NCBI RefSeq assembly: GCF_021347895.1
Contig: NC_067116.1
Span: 37,831,639-37,895,638, forward strand
From: Acanthochromis polyacanthus
Taxonomy: Eukaryota; Chordata; Actinopteri; Pomacentridae
Direction: 5' to 3'
Length of the DNA: 64,000 nt
Both the position numbers and the translations under genes were made by a program. Shown one piece after another: positions 36,241-49,480 of the stretch. The stretch's first letter is position 1. Each line of letters opens with the position of its first letter. Below the pieces are notes generated by a model, which was given only the letters and a program-made list of their open reading frames with translations, ran no database searches and was not told where the DNA came from.

Positions 36241-37789
36241 TCAAGGAACATACAAAACACAGTTGGATACATGTATGATAAGCTAGATGATACATACAAA
36301 GTACAAGCTAACATTGAAACTGATTCATACTTTACTTTCATGGTTTACTGTTATGATGTACAGCTCTGGCATTAAACATACTACATATACAGCTGGCAGC
36401 AAAATTAAACAATGTGTAGATGAGCATATCAAGTATAGTGAGGGCGATGCAGAGTAGCAGCGTTTAGGTGGGTGGAACAGCCAGCATGGTGTAGAACGGC
36501 GGAGAAAATGAGCCTATTGATTTCTTTTCATTAGTGTCACTTTCCACGGCACACATTCTGTTTGTCCTGCTCCACTCTTATTTGATTGAACGCATGCTAA
36601 AGCACTGCACTCTACAGGGGCGGCCTGCTCTGTCTGTAATTAAATGGCAGATTGGTGGAACAATGTTTTTCCAGCGATCGCAGGCGCACCGCTGTGTGAG
36701 TCGCTCAACCTCTCCGTCCTTTTCTCTGCTCTGTCATTTTTCTTCCCATCTCCTGTCGTTCTCTTTTCCCTCCTCCTCTCACGCAGCAGGACCACCTGCC
36801 AGCTTTCAGATGAGCATTTCAACTCGGCTCTTTCGGTTTCGAACTTATTTATCATTTGGATATCTTACTTCTGTTTTTATTTTGTTTTGCATATGTACGA
36901 GGGTATACTGGGTTTCATTGTATTTTCAGGATTTGATTTTGCTGGGAAAATCCACCAGATTCAACTTTCAGCGTCAGATTAGTTGCCCCGTTTTCTTATA
37001 GCTTGTCAACAGGGGTTATATAGGTTGTGTATTTGTGTGTTCGTCCTTGCCTTGAAATGTACTCGCAAGTGAAAACATCTCTTCTCTTACTTTTTATTCA
37101 TGAGAACATCAGCTCTACACCCTCTGCTCGCACACAGCTTTGAATTCACCTTACTGGATGGTTAATGTGCCTTTAAACACAAAACAAGGCCTGTGAATAG
37201 CTGTCATTGCTCATTCCCGCAGCCGTGGCAGCTGCTCGAGCTAAAAGGTTGAATGCCTCTTACCCCGATAGCTTAACATCAACCGTCCCATCACATTCGT
37301 CCCTCCCCACCGTCGCATAAACACACGCTAATACCCGCTTCTGAGCTTCTCCCACTGACATCGTCTTAGACAAACGCTACTTGTCAAAACTCCCTCACCG
37401 GCTGATCTATGCCGCTCTGCATGGCAGCATCAAACGGGATTTGAGCTCTGAAACGGCCTCTCGTTTCGCACTCGAGATGAGCTCAGCTCATCGAGTGAGG
37501 TGACCTGTGAAGCAAAATGCATGAGGCTTTCAAAAGCAGGGAGATAAGAAGAGACAAGAGGGGAGGTGAGGAATGAATAAGTGGTACAGTGTGGCTCGCT
37601 ATAATGGCTAGCCTGATCTAGTAGACCACTGTTTTTTAGGGATCTTTTGAGTCTTGCACAAAAAAAAAAAAGTCTTGGAGGAACATTTGAAGTTGTTAGT
37701 TAAAGGAATAGCTCGGATAAATATTTTTGTTCCCTTTTTGGTGAAGAGACAGGTTAGGAGATCAATGAGCAACGCCTCCACAAGTTTGC

Positions 37790-38400
37790 TCAAACTTCAG
37801 AACCCATGTTCACCCAGCACGAGCTGACAAGAGTGTTTTCCTCAGATGTCAGGAATGCTTGGCTTTCTCCGTCTTCAAGTGCCTTCATAAATGTTCAGTG
37901 GGGTTGAGGTCAGGTAACTGTGGAGGAAAACCCTGGGAGTCAGCACTCCTCAGCCGTCTTTGGTCTCCAAGTCTAAGCTCTGAGGTGTGCTTTGCCTCAT
38001 TATTATCTTGCAGGAGGTATCCTTCTCCATAAAGATGCAAACAAGAGGGTGCAGCAAGTCTCTGAAATGGAGAGTTATTTCTCTTTACTCAGGGCAGAGT
38101 TGGTTCAGTGCAGGTGTCCAACTCCAGAGTAAGCAAAACAGTCCCACATGATGGCTCTCCTTACATACGCTCTTTTCCTGCCGCCACACATCTCTAACTT
38201 GGCTTCATCCATAGAGAGGACTTACGTAGCTCACCATAAGTAAGCATTTGGTCTTGTTTCCCTCATTGAGCAGTGGCTTAGAAACGTTGCTTACCATGTT
38301 CTGTATTGAACTGATCCTGTATTTGTGAAGCAGCTTTTCTATCTCTGAGTGAACAAAGCTTGACGTATTGATCCGCTGACGATGTGGTCATTTGTTGGTC
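37790..38400 (-). pseudogene. Tc1/mariner transposase pseudogene
   Basis: Reading the minus strand gives ordered pieces of a Tc1-type DDE transposase: an N-terminal helix-turn-helix segment SADQYVKLCSLRDRKAASQI near 38370, then LSMDEAKLEMCGGRKRAYVR near 38200 with the first catalytic Asp, IMWDCFAYSGVGHL, LQDNNEAKHTSEL with the second Asp at about 38005, and LPDLNPTEHL with the catalytic Glu at 37894-37896. The usual Trp after EHL is a TGA stop (37885-37887), and there are other stops and frame changes, so it cannot make a working enzyme. The second Asp and the Glu are 36 residues apart in an open frame, more than the 34 usual for Tc1. Terminal repeats were not identified. Confidence 0.78.
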
Positions 38401-39239
38401 TGTTTGATCGTGTTTTGGATACAACTCATCCAGTTTTGACAAAAAGTTTCTGGTGCCCATGAACTGCCCCCTTATAAACCTCGGCTCTTGCCATGATTTG
38501 ATGCTGAGAAAACCCCTGTTTGTTGTCTTTTCTTGGTTCTGATGCCATGTTGCAATAATGCAAAAACATGAGGCCTGCCACATTCATAACAGATGAACAA
38601 TGGCTGCAAGGTGATTTATTCATTCAGTAAGTAGATCAAATCATCTGAATGCTGCTTCAGTGGAAAGGATATTGCTTTAGGTTCATCAAAAAGTATCTGG
38701 TAACCAATCAATTCCATTTGCAAAAGAATCCTTCTTTGTTGTTGTATTGTGGCATCATTATTGTCAGAGCAGACATAAATTATTCATTTTGTTAATAAAA
38801 ACCTGCTAAAGTGACAGTGGGTTACTATTCAGTGAGTTGTACAACATTGTTGAACTCAAAATGTCCTCTCTGAATGCAGTGTGTAGTCGACACTGCCAGA
38901 GTAGTAATACACTCTGTGTGATAATGAGAGTGGGTGTAAACAAAAGAGAATTTAGGTTTGAAATTTGCTCAGCTTGAAGGCAATATCAATGCACTCTTCC
39001 CTCACATTAGCAGAGGAAACAACAGGCTCGATGTACAAGATAAACAAACGCAATTGGCTCGAGCGTAACGCAGTGAAAATACGGAAACAAACACAAAATG
39101 GAAGCAGGAAAAGCTGGTGGTGTACTGAAAGGAAGAAACTGGAATGATCTGGTGTGGAAAAAAAGTCAAGAGGATACGATGGAAAAAGTAGAGATGTGCT
39201 GGTGTGATGCAGCAGGAGACGAGCACAGTGACACATTCT

Positions 39240-39272
39240 CACACACACATACACACACACACACACACACAC
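39240..39272. repeat. (CA)n microsatellite
   Basis: A run of CA units with one T interruption early on. Confidence 0.95.
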
Positions 39273-42025
39273 TCAAAGAACACATCTTTCAGAAGAGGCT
39301 ATCATATTCCACTCCCTGCTGTCACTCTCTTTGCTTTATCCCCCTCGAGGATGTGGCACTCATCTTTGTTTACCGCACACTCACACACGTGCCCCTCCAT
39401 CCTCAGCGCAAACAAAACACGCACACATAGACACCGATGCACTAATGCGCTGTCCCAGAAGACAATCAAACCGCAATTTCTCAACCACCTTGCCGAGAGC
39501 TTGCTAGGAACAAAAACAGGCAAATTTATTCTTCAGCAAAGAGGCATCAATAATGTTTAATCTGCCTGCCAGTTTCTTGCCAGGTTCCACCTGGATAAGC
39601 ACCATTTGGGTAACATTACGCTACTTATGCTGCCAATAGCAAGAGAGGTCTTCAAATGGAGCCAACCATGCTTTACAATCACTACCTCATTCACATTCTC
39701 AGTCCTGTCTCACTATGTCTGTCCACTTTATTTGGGCAAACGTTTATCTGTGTTTCCTGGCTGCTTTCTGCAATTTGCACAAATCAATCAAATAAAATCA
39801 ATTCTCGTCTTGAAAAGCCAACATTAAATCTTGGGAAAATTAAAAAAACAACACCGCTGCCTTCCTCTGTGGTTATGAATGTAAACTAGCAAATGTCCCA
39901 ATGTTGCGTCTATCTCAAATCTGCATTTAGATGAAACTGTTGTCACAAACATAACCCCGCAGGAGACTGTCTTTTGTTTGGTTATCTATCCTTGTTTCAT
40001 ATTTCTCTTTGTCATGCCTTTTCCTAAACAAGGCTCACCTGGCTGCGGGGGCGATAAAAAGGAGATGAAACCCTGAATGTCAATACAAGAAAAAGGAGAA
40101 AAGTGCTGGAAAAAGAGCATGTGTACTCAGTAAAACTCCTCCACTGGATTGTAAAGTCCAAGGCGGGATGGCGGACTTTGTTAAATGTTAACAGGTGATC
40201 TTTTATTGACCTCATCTGGTGTCTTTGTCAGTCCGTGTGCGAGTCGAGAAGGGCAAGGTGTAGAGGACACATCCTCCGCCTCGTCCCGGAAGCTTCACTT
40301 CCTGCAGTTTGCAGATAGAGCTCAGATTTTCTTATTTTCTTTCTGCTGGTTCACAGTGGCATCTACGTGATCGTCGCCGTTGGCCCATCTGTCTTCCCTT
40401 TAGAGGTGCTCGCGAATTATTAAACACAGTCGGAGAGCCTTTATGTGGCTGGCACAGAGCTGCACACAGACACAGGGTGGGCGGTAATGGCATTTTCACT
40501 GTAATAGGAACACAATTGTGAACATCATTCCTTGTTCTCTCCCTCTCTTTCGTATTCTTTCGCTCTTTCCGAGATGCCTGCAATGTTTTTCTTTTTTTTT
40601 TTTGCCAGAGATGAAGGCCGCTTTGTCTTCAGTTTGCCCACATCAACACTGTCAGGCTGCCAGTCAAAGAGCTACAGGGACTGATCGAGTGCATCCTCTC
40701 CAGTCGTGGCCACTCCACTCCTGCCGCCTGCATGTCAGCTGATTACGTGTAAAGTGTGTGTTTGCGCAGAAGCGTGTGCAGGTCATAAATCACGGCAGAT
40801 GAGCTGTCTGACAGAGGCTTGCCACTGTTAGTTGATCACTGTGTTAAGAAATGACAGCTGATACAACTCAAACAACTGGACTGCAGCGGGCGGAACTCAA
40901 ACAGTTTTTGTCATCCTCACAGTTGGTGTTATCCTTGAACGAGGTGGAAACAGAAGGACGACTCACAAGAAGAGGTTTAAACTGATTTTCTTTTAAAATT
41001 AAGAAAAAGGGATGTTTTGCACATTTCCAAAGAAAGTTCCTGCTCCATTTATTTGTGATTCAATAACTTTTTGTTGTTTGTCTGTATATTTTTATGCTTT
41101 TGCACATTTATGTGAGTTAGTGTGCATTGAATAAAAGACTCTAGCAAGAAATTGAAATAAACGCTGTCTCCATTTTTTCTTATAATAAAAATCAAATAAG
41201 TCTACTTTGACCTGTACTTAAAACATCCTAAATATGGTCAAAAGTTAACGGGCTGTTCACAGAATGTACCTAAAGAACACGCATAAGAAGTATCTTAATG
41301 CTGATTCTGGCTCATGTGCAGTCAATTTCAACAACTTTGTGTTTGTTTTTTGTTTGTTTTTTTGGGCCGATTACGAGTAATCAAAAAAGGTCGATAACTC
41401 TTTGCGCTTCTCGGTTTTCTTAATCTTTTACTGTTATGTCATTTCTGTTGCCCACTAAAGTCAAGATGTTGAAGAGTTAATAACTATTATCTTCCAGACT
41501 GTTTCAGGTAAATCTGTGGTTGTCTTCTAACTTAACCGTTAGCCGTTTAGCCTTGGTGAAAGAAGCTCATTTCCTGGTTTGCAGCAATGTCTTGTGCTTC
41601 TTGTTCAGGTTTTTCAGTCTCTGCTTGGGAGATATTTCTGAGACCAGAGACTGACAAAAGACAGAGAGAGGAGGCTGCATCAGACCTGAAGTAGAGCATT
41701 TGATTTACCAGTAATTGGTCAATAGTCAGAAAAATGCCAAATATCGACCACGATAATCAACCAGGACAATAATCGTTCTACTTTGAATTCGGGAGGTAGT
41801 TAAACTAATAAAAAAAAATCGAATTATATCGTATTTGTTAATCATACACATCAATCAGGAACATTAAAATTACCAACAGGTGAAGAATACAACATTCATC
41901 ATCTCGTTACAGTACAATGTTCTGCAGAGAAACCTTCAGTCCCGGCATTGCTTTGACCCACTTGCAAATTTCTGCAGACCAAATCCACCCCTCATGGCAA
42001 CGAAGCTCTATTAGCAGCACAGTAC

Positions 42026-42043
42026 GCCATGCCATGCCATGCC
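42026..42043. repeat. (GCCAT)n short tandem repeat
   Basis: Three full GCCAT units and a partial fourth. Confidence 0.85.
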
Positions 42044-43566
42044 ACAAAATAGCTCGAGGAATATGATCAAGAGCTCAGGACGTTGACCTAGATTCAAAAT
42101 TTCCCAGATCTCAATCCCATTGAGCATTTGTTGGAACAAGCTCCACTTTAAAACCCACAAGAACCAAAGGATCCACTGAACCAAAGGGTCAGGGCTGTTT
42201 ATGGAAACATATACAGTATTAGATCGCTGGTTTTCAAGTTGCAATTGATCGCTGCATTACGTTCGCAAAATTTAAACCTGCAGAGTAACTACAACTTAGG
42301 CAAACAAAAGCAGCTGAGTAAAAAGACCATATATTTTCCTTCCCTGGTGGGGTAAAAATAGAAGTAGAACAAAATGGAAGTAGCAAAGTCAAGAATATGC
42401 ACCTCCTGACTCTACACAACATGACTGGTTTAAGGCCTAAAACAAACGGATGCGAGTACATATTTACAACAATGCTATTGTATTTTACAACGCCACAATT
42501 TCATCATCTAGAGTCAAGAAGATGAAATGAAGTTCATGTTGCTATACTACAAACACTCGGGAGAAAAACTGACTACAACAAAGGGCGAAGTGAAACTTTT
42601 TAGAACAAGTGGGAAGAAGCTGAATCTTCTTTATCTTCTGAAGTGAATAAAACATCTCAAGGACAGTGGCGGCAAGTGCGGGTAATTTTTTTGTGTGTAC
42701 AAGCATATGACTGAACTGCTTGCTGTTTCATTTTATTTTACTTTATGTTTTTTTTGCGGGATGCGGAGAAACGCATCCTTTTAACAAGACCTTGGATGAC
42801 GCACAAAGACGAACGAAGAAAACAAGGGGCATGGAGAAAATAACATGAAAAGGGTAGCAGCTGCTCTTAAACACCAACAAGTTAGCGTTTAAAAAGAACG
42901 AGATAGAACAGAGCCTGACAGTGCCCTGACCGTGCCCTGAAATGATAACTATGGCAACAGAGGAAGTACAAGTGCATCAAAAAATGGGGGACGGAACTTC
43001 TGAGCAGGGCAGAAAACACACACACACACTTTAACTGTGTGCTTTGGGGGTGGCCTCTTCAAAGAGCAGATCTGAGGCTATGTACTGCATAATGTAAATT
43101 GAATGAGGGGGACTGGTTTCCTCCACTATGTTTGATCACTGCTCTGTGTTTCGCTGCAACAGAGCCTCATTTCCCCTACAGGAAGTAGTGCAACGACATA
43201 CATAAAGATGCAAAGTTACATCACTCAGATGTACACACAAGCCATTTACACACACTCCCAAGTTTTCTATATGCATGTGTGTGCGCACATTCGTGTTGCC
43301 TGTCTAAGCACAGCAGGTCTGCCAGGCGGACGTCACGCGAAGTTTGGAAATACTGTCTCCACGCTGACATTTTCTCGCATGACATCTTCTCCCCAAAATA
43401 TCCCACCAACTCCCACCTGCCTCCTCCTTCCTTCCAAGGAGTCCTGCTCTCAGCTCCCTGATGTGTTTTCCATTGTGATGTCAGCTCTATTGCTGCATTT
43501 TGTGGACTTTCTCTATACCCCCTATGTTCTTCTTTCTCCATGGAAGCAGCATCTGAAAACAAAGCC

Positions 43567-44100
43567 ACACTGTAAAAATATTTTTAAAAAAAACAGTTCT
43601 AACTTATTTTGTGAACAATTTACAATTGTTTTATAGATTTTCTCACTTTGTGAAAATACAAATAACATCTCGTGAAATGACAAAAAAATCTGTACTTTAT
43701 ATAGCTTAATTTATGCTTTTACTTTTGACATTTGCCTGTAAAACAATTTTACAATAACAATTTTATAATAGCTGTTAATCGAAAGAAAAAATATGTATAT
43801 TATGTACTGAAAATGGCAAATCAATTTAAATTGCTATTTTACATAGCTTTTACATACATACAAAAATTTTGTGGGCTTATGGATCGAAATTTTTTAAATA
43901 ACAGATTTTCATTTGTTTTGATAAATTGCAGACAACAAAATAAGAAATTAATGACAAATAAAATCACAGAAAAAAGTATTAATTCATCATGTTGACAGAT
44001 TTTTTTCACTTTTGAATGCTACAATACTCCAATTTTTATATTTTCCTGTCACAATTGTTGCCAAATTTTCACAGCTTCTTTTTTAAAATTTGAACAGTGT
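43567..44100. mobile_element. AT-rich MITE-like element with ACACTGT ends
   Basis: The left end ACACTGTAAAAAT and the right end, read inward, ACACTGTTCAAAT form short inverted repeats around 534 bases of very AT-rich sequence with no meaningful coding. CACTGTAAAAA termini are common on small non-autonomous elements in fish. No clear target duplication is visible, so the limits are uncertain. Confidence 0.5.
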
Positions 44101-46336
44101 ATGATGAAAACTCACTTTAGTCAACAACTATGAAAGTGAAAGACAATACATTTCTAATGCACTCTCACTTAAAGTATTTTGCAGGCATCATTGGACAGAA
44201 ATCACCTTAATAAACGTTCACCATGTTGCAGTTCAAGAGGTCAGAGAGGAAACTAAACTTCTCTGTCTCCTCTTGGCTGTTTACAGATTTTAGAAAATCT
44301 ATCCCTTCACAGGAGACTTCTGCCAATAAAGTTGGCTTTCCAGATCAGATGAGATAGTAGGGTTAAGCAGAGTTCTTCCACTTGGACTTGGGTTAACCGT
44401 GAATCCTAATTGAAGCCACAAATGCACTGACTTTCAGCTCAAAGTACATGTTCATGTGGTGGGATTAGTTACAAAACAGAAGGGGAAAGGACAAGCTGCA
44501 GGAGGAGACCAGCATCATTTTAAATTCTGCTGTTTTCTTTCGTTGCCTTCTGTAAATCTCAAGCTGCTGCAGCTTTAATGAACAGCATCTGCAGAATGAT
44601 TTTTTGTATAATGCATCCTCTGCAAAAAAGATCTAGTCTCCAGAAAACTGATTTAGCTGCGTGACACATTGTCTCTGCCAGTGATGCTAGCGAATGCTAC
44701 CAGTTCCGTGAAGGAAATAAAGAGATTTATAGACTAAATACATCCACAGAAAAACAGATGAGGTAAATCAGGAAAGCATTTGCATGAAATTCAGACAAAG
44801 ACAAAGACAATGTTAATCAATGCAACATGAAAGCAGATATCACTGACATTATGTGCAGTTTGGTACAGTTTTGTGTTTATGGGCTACTGGCTGGAATAAA
44901 TGCAGGATAATTGTCGACCTACATGTCTGTCAAAAAACTCCATCAATCCCAATGCCAACAAAAAACAGTGTTTTATTGAGCAGATGAGCACAAGAACTAC
45001 ACCATATGAGAAAGAGCAGCACTGAGTGATCAGTTACGTTCAAACAGAAACAACAGCTGTATTTACATCGGAATGTGAAACTTTTGCATTAAAGAAAAGC
45101 AGATGGACTCGAAAAGACAACGGTAACATACGATTAGATGCAAATTGATTTTACACGAGGAAACATCTGTGCGAGGTGCAATAATAATTTGCAAGCTTCA
45201 TGAATCTTGTTCACAGAGACGCAAAAAAAGAAAAGCGGAAAGGACTGGAGGAAAATAACAGAGTTGCTGGTGAGTTCTGAGCTCAGTTAGAGGCTGAGCT
45301 GAGCACAAAGACTCCCAACAAAGAAGGCTGAACGGTCCAGTGGTTGTGCAAATGATGCAAACTTGCTGAACAAACCTTCACAATCTGGAGCTTAAGTGTG
45401 GAGCCTATTTTGCATGGTAAAGATGCACTGAAACTCAAATTTTACTGACTAAAACTAATAACTGATGATTAAAAATAACACACATGTACGTAAAAAGACA
45501 AAACAAGGAGTCACTGGCACTTTTCTCCTCAGTGTTCGGGTATATTCTCCCACTTTTGTTCCTACTGTACACTCAAACCATCCCTGAAATCCTTCCTCAC
45601 CCACACTGCCCCCTCCCAGCTCCTCCTCCTCCCCTCCTGGTGGCAAATATTAACCCTCTGACTGCGGCTCTCTGCAGGGAGATGCTCTCTGGAGTGGGTC
45701 TCCGGATCGGACTCCAACCGGGCCCCCATCAGGCTTCACAGGAATCTCCTCCTGAGGCTGCTGCCGTGACTAATTTTGCACCTTCTGAAGCATAATGATA
45801 CATTTATCTTGCGAGGCACGCGGCCAGCATTTTTAAAATTCATAAACACTCGTGCAAAAGTGCCGGCACGCTTGCACCATCACCATCAGCATGTGCAAAA
45901 AGCCTCCCGCTGCCCTAATCTGTCCTCCCTCCTCCACATGCCACTCTTTTATTTTTTTTCCAATTCAGTGCTGTCAAGCCAAGTGTCACGGGGTGAGCTT
46001 TAGTGCGAACCCTCCCAGCAGTCCTCCGCCTCCCATTGACTATTTCCAGAGTCACTCAGGCGGAAAAACAAGCACAAAATGCAAGAAAAAAAAAGGAAGG
46101 GGGGGGGGAATGAAAGCAAGAACTGGAGACATCAGTGCTCTCAGAAACTAAACTCATCCAGAATCGAAGCAGGGAACGCATGACACTGAATCCCACATTG
46201 GAGTGTGTTATGGGGCAGACATGCTCTGTGAGTGTGTGTGGGCTGCAGCTACTGTTGGCTGCAACTACCTGACAGATGTAACCTGAGGCTTTTCACACAA
46301 ACATATACACACAGGCAGAAGAGTTGGCCGCATTTT

Positions 46337-46367
46337 CATCATCATCATCACCATCATCATCATCATC
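46337..46367. repeat. (CAT)n microsatellite
   Basis: About ten CAT/ATC units with one CACCAT interruption. Confidence 0.93.
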
Positions 46368-48114
46368 TCTCTGCCTGTGAATCGGAGCCCTGAGTCACTG
46401 AGAGGCCACAGTGCCGGATTTTTTTGTGTGTGTTATTTTTTCACCTCCACAGAAGGCAGAAACAATAGAATACGGAGAAGAGCAGACGGTTGGGGAGGCC
46501 ACTGAGAGCAGTGAGGGGGCGTGCAGTCTGTCCTACATACGCACAAACACATGCAGATACACACTGATACACAGCAGGAGTGTGTGCAGGGAGAGTACAG
46601 AGAGGGCAGAGAAGGACTGAGGGATGTGAATGCTTGTGTTGCTTTCCCATAGAGCTCCCTGGAACAGGCAGATAAAACCGCCAAACAGACAGATAAGGAG
46701 GCAGCGGAGCAACCCCATCAGGCATACAGATTGACAAATGACTCGAAGAGGCGCATAAGTCTCAGCGTACCAAACTGTATGACACTCTTTTTTGGTATTC
46801 CTCTGTCCTTCCCTCATCGAGATCAAGGGATTAGAAAGTCAGACATGCAAAAAAAAAAAAAAAAAAGAAATGCAAAATGTCAAGTCCTCCTCAAAAAGTT
46901 TGGACAACTTGCTGACACATAATGGGAGGATTACTGCAAGAAGCTAAAGTCCAGATTTTCAGCCGAATCAAAGCAAAATGTAACAAGCTTTTCAAACGCA
47001 TATTAGAGAGAAATTTCTCGGATGATTTAACGAAGAATCAGAACGCATCATTTCGAAATGGCCGAGAGGATGAATGTGAGTGTTTCCATTCTTAACATCT
47101 TATCTTTACGGCGGCGTCTTGGAAGAGCTGTTGCGGGGTAATTACGAGCAGACGAAGCGAGAGGAGCAAGCGTGATAGTGGTAGCGAGGCTGTGAAGGTC
47201 TGCCAAGTGTTGGAGATGAACGCCGTAGCAGAGAGAAGCAGAAGGGGAATGGACAGACTGACAAGGAAAACGTCAGCGTGACTGAGGAGATCTGACAAAT
47301 CATGTAAAGAGATGTGCTTGTTAATCTCACTGAAGGCAGCTGCACGAGGATCCAAACGCCGTATTTCACATTTTGCCACGTTTACAATCACTCACCTATG
47401 AATGTTTATTTGTTTTTAACAGCTGGCTACGCTGAAGTCATTGTGAACTGCAGTTGTGCTAATAAACAGCCCAGATGTAGGAAGGCATGAGGAGATAATG
47501 CAGTAGCTTGTGATTTGGCCATTTTAGCAAACAAACATGAATCTGAAGACCCAAAAAACGCATTTTCTCAGTCAGCTTCTTACTATGAACAATGTGATTC
47601 TGCACAATGTTTGGTTACTGTAATTTAGAAATGTTTTTATTTGCATTTTTTCTTTTCTTTTCGCGCTGGTTTGAAGAGGATGGTGGAAAATGCAAAGTCA
47701 CACACAAGAATCACAGTTCAGCAACATCTGAACTCGCTCATGTTGCCCCGCTTCAGTCAATAAAATATGATTCATCGAGAAATTACCGAAGCATGCTTGT
47801 TACAAACTGTACATTTATCGTTATTTGTGAATATTTAATGTCAAAGCAGCTGCAAGTATTCAATGAATAGATTAACCGACTGACAGAAAATTGATTTGAT
47901 TGATTGTTAAGTCAATTTTCCTTGAAAAACCATGCCATATGAAAGCTCCAAAGTGCTCAAATGTGAGAATTTGATGCTGCTTCATGCCTTGTGTTTTTTG
48001 ACTCTACAATGAGTCTGTGTAAGTTTTTAAGCAGATATTCATTTAAGTTGTGATGCTGAGATAGACTCAAACATACAGTGCTGACAAATAGAGGGTCATA
48101 TGTATAAAACTTTA

Positions 48115-48165
48115 AGATAAGATAAGCCTTTATTAATCCTACGGTGGAGAAATTTGCAATGTTAA
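48115..48165 (+). repeat. GATAAGATAAGCCTTTATT end of a dispersed fish repeat
   Basis: The block reads AAGATAAGATAAGCCTTTAT, TAATCCTACGGTGGAGAAAT, TTGCAATG, a familiar terminus in teleost repeats. A diverged inverted counterpart (AAATTTCCC ... TCTTATCTCATC) lies at 49070-49113, so the two may be the ends of one element whose interior was later invaded. Confidence 0.6.
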
Positions 48166-48187
48166 TACATATATTTATACAGATATA

Positions 48188-48277
48188 GCGGGGACTCAGG
48201 TGATAGAACGGATTGTCCGCTAATCTCGGTTTGATCCGTCGGCCCCTCTGCATGCCGAAGTGTCCTTAGGCAAGACT
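48188..48277 (+). mobile_element. tRNA-derived SINE head
   Basis: GCGGGGACTCAGGTGATAGA resembles a polymerase III A-box region and GGTTTGATCCG (48228-48238) is a good B box, with the expected tRNA-like spacing. It continues GAAGTGTCCTTAGGCAAGAC, a phrase typical of fish SINE bodies. The SINE is cut short at 48277, where the LTR-like block starts. Confidence 0.65.
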
Positions 48278-48623
48278 TGTTACGGTCCTTTGTGCATTTG
48301 ATGTAGGTAGGTTTTGTGTTTTTTTTTCTTTGTTTTTAGGTTACGCCCTGCAGGAATGGCTATTCTACCATTAACCAAGTCACCCTGATCGTCGTTGCCA
48401 GATCGGCAGCTTGTGAGCGGTGTGGAGTTGGGGTTGTTGTGTTCTACCTAAGCCAGGCGTGCGTTGCTTTATGACTGTTATATCGGCTTGATTTTTGTTA
48501 AGAAGCTTGCTTTAATTGTAAATAAATCGTTTTTTGTTCCATAATCAGTTCCCTGCCTCTTAACCCAGTTTTCTTTCCATTATTTGTTACTCCCCTCATC
48601 CTCTGGCTCACAGGGACGTAACA
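48278..48623 (+). mobile_element. Solo LTR-like block
   Basis: The block begins TGTTACGGTCC and ends GGGACGTAACA, so it has the TG...CA ends and short terminal inverted repeat of an LTR. It is 346 bases long, has long T-rich stretches and a late AATAAA (near 48522), and no coding. This fits a solo LTR of a Ty3/Gypsy-type fish retrotransposon as I remember the family, but flanking target duplications do not match (AGACT versus GCACC) and no internal region is present. Confidence 0.55.
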
Positions 48624-49397
48624 GCACCAAATTACAGGTTCCTCCAGATGGCAGGCAGGCACTTTTAGGTAAGGGGAAATCAGCAGAAAACTAAAAAACG
48701 TGCAAGAAATATTCCTAATATTATGGATATTTCAAAGATTTCTTTGAATGTGGAAAATAATGACATCGCACATCTACATGTAGAAAAACACTGATGTTGC
48801 ACAGATCCTTGCATATGTAGAAAACAATGATATCATGCAGTCTTTTAAATCTACAAAATGCACAAAATAGACATGAAGCTCAGGTTTGGATGCATTTTGA
48901 TGTAAGGAACCCAGCACAATTAATGTAACATCCATATGTAAATTCATCACGCCTACTAAATTGTCCTTATTGTATCTTTAGCATTTTATCATATCTATGT
49001 TTCATCCTTGTACGTTTGTATTTCTTGTCTTGCTTCTTACATGCCTCATATGTATCCAGCTGCTGTAACATGTAAATTTCCCTGATGACAGATTGGTAAT
49101 CTTATCTCATCTGGTAATGCATTTGAATGAGGTTTCCACAAGCTTCGAATGCACGACGTTGAATTCAAATACAGCCTTTAATAGGAGTTTCATTACTTGT
49201 AATGCTAATTATGATCTCCGGCAGAATAACTGCTCATTGATGCATTAGAGGTGATTCCTAGAAACTTTAGCCGACCAGCAGGAATTCACTTTCAAAAAAA
49301 ACTGTCTTTTTCTGTGTACGTCATTATCTGTCACTGATGCAGTGTTTGCTCTGCAGGTCAGGTGATGGGGCCGGCCCATTGTTTTATGAGGACTCAC

Positions 49398-49480
49398 CGC
49401 AGCCTGCAGTCTGAAGCAGAAGGAGGGCCAGCAGGGGCTGCAGTCCACACACAGGCAGTCCGCCCTGCATCCTGCTGCAC
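49398..49480 (-). CDS. ncan: Neurocan, signal-peptide exon (start codon exon)
   Basis: This exon starts neurocan, a secreted matrix proteoglycan. The ATG is at 49470 and is followed by 24 codons: a short polar start (MQGGLPVCG), then a leucine-rich core (PLLALLLLQTAGC), which is a typical secretion signal. A pyrimidine-rich tract ending in CTCCAG stops at 49481, so the exon probably begins at 49480 with ten bases of 5' UTR and at least one untranslated exon lies upstream. The exon ends after one base of codon 25 at a strong GTGAGT donor (49397). That phase fits the two-base start of the Ig exon at 33712. The signal sequence alone is not gene-specific; its assignment rests on the phase match and the usual lectican gene layout. 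An alternative is that transcription starts just upstream with no splice. Confidence 0.8.

Larger units (their letters stand above)
33713..49397 (-). other. Large neurocan intron after the signal-peptide exon
   Basis: A 15.7-kb intron from GTGAGT to CCTCAG. It holds diverged repeats at 35065-35182 and 35951-36240, a Tc1/mariner pseudogene, a CA microsatellite, a small inverted-repeat element at 43567-44100, a CAT microsatellite, and a SINE plus LTR-like cluster at 48115-49113. Between these I see no host exon; open frames such as those at 36530-37000 and 45480-46150 lack known motifs. Confidence 0.75.

Noticed and set aside
36534..37001. A 155-codon plus-strand frame with hydrophobic segments
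   Set aside because: The hydrophobic stretches follow from T-rich DNA, and an overlapping frame is equally long. No protein family was recognised.
45480..46151. Overlapping frames of about 100 codons before the signal-peptide exon
   Set aside because: They have no recognisable motif and lie inside the first large neurocan intron; the region is pyrimidine-rich, which favours chance frames.
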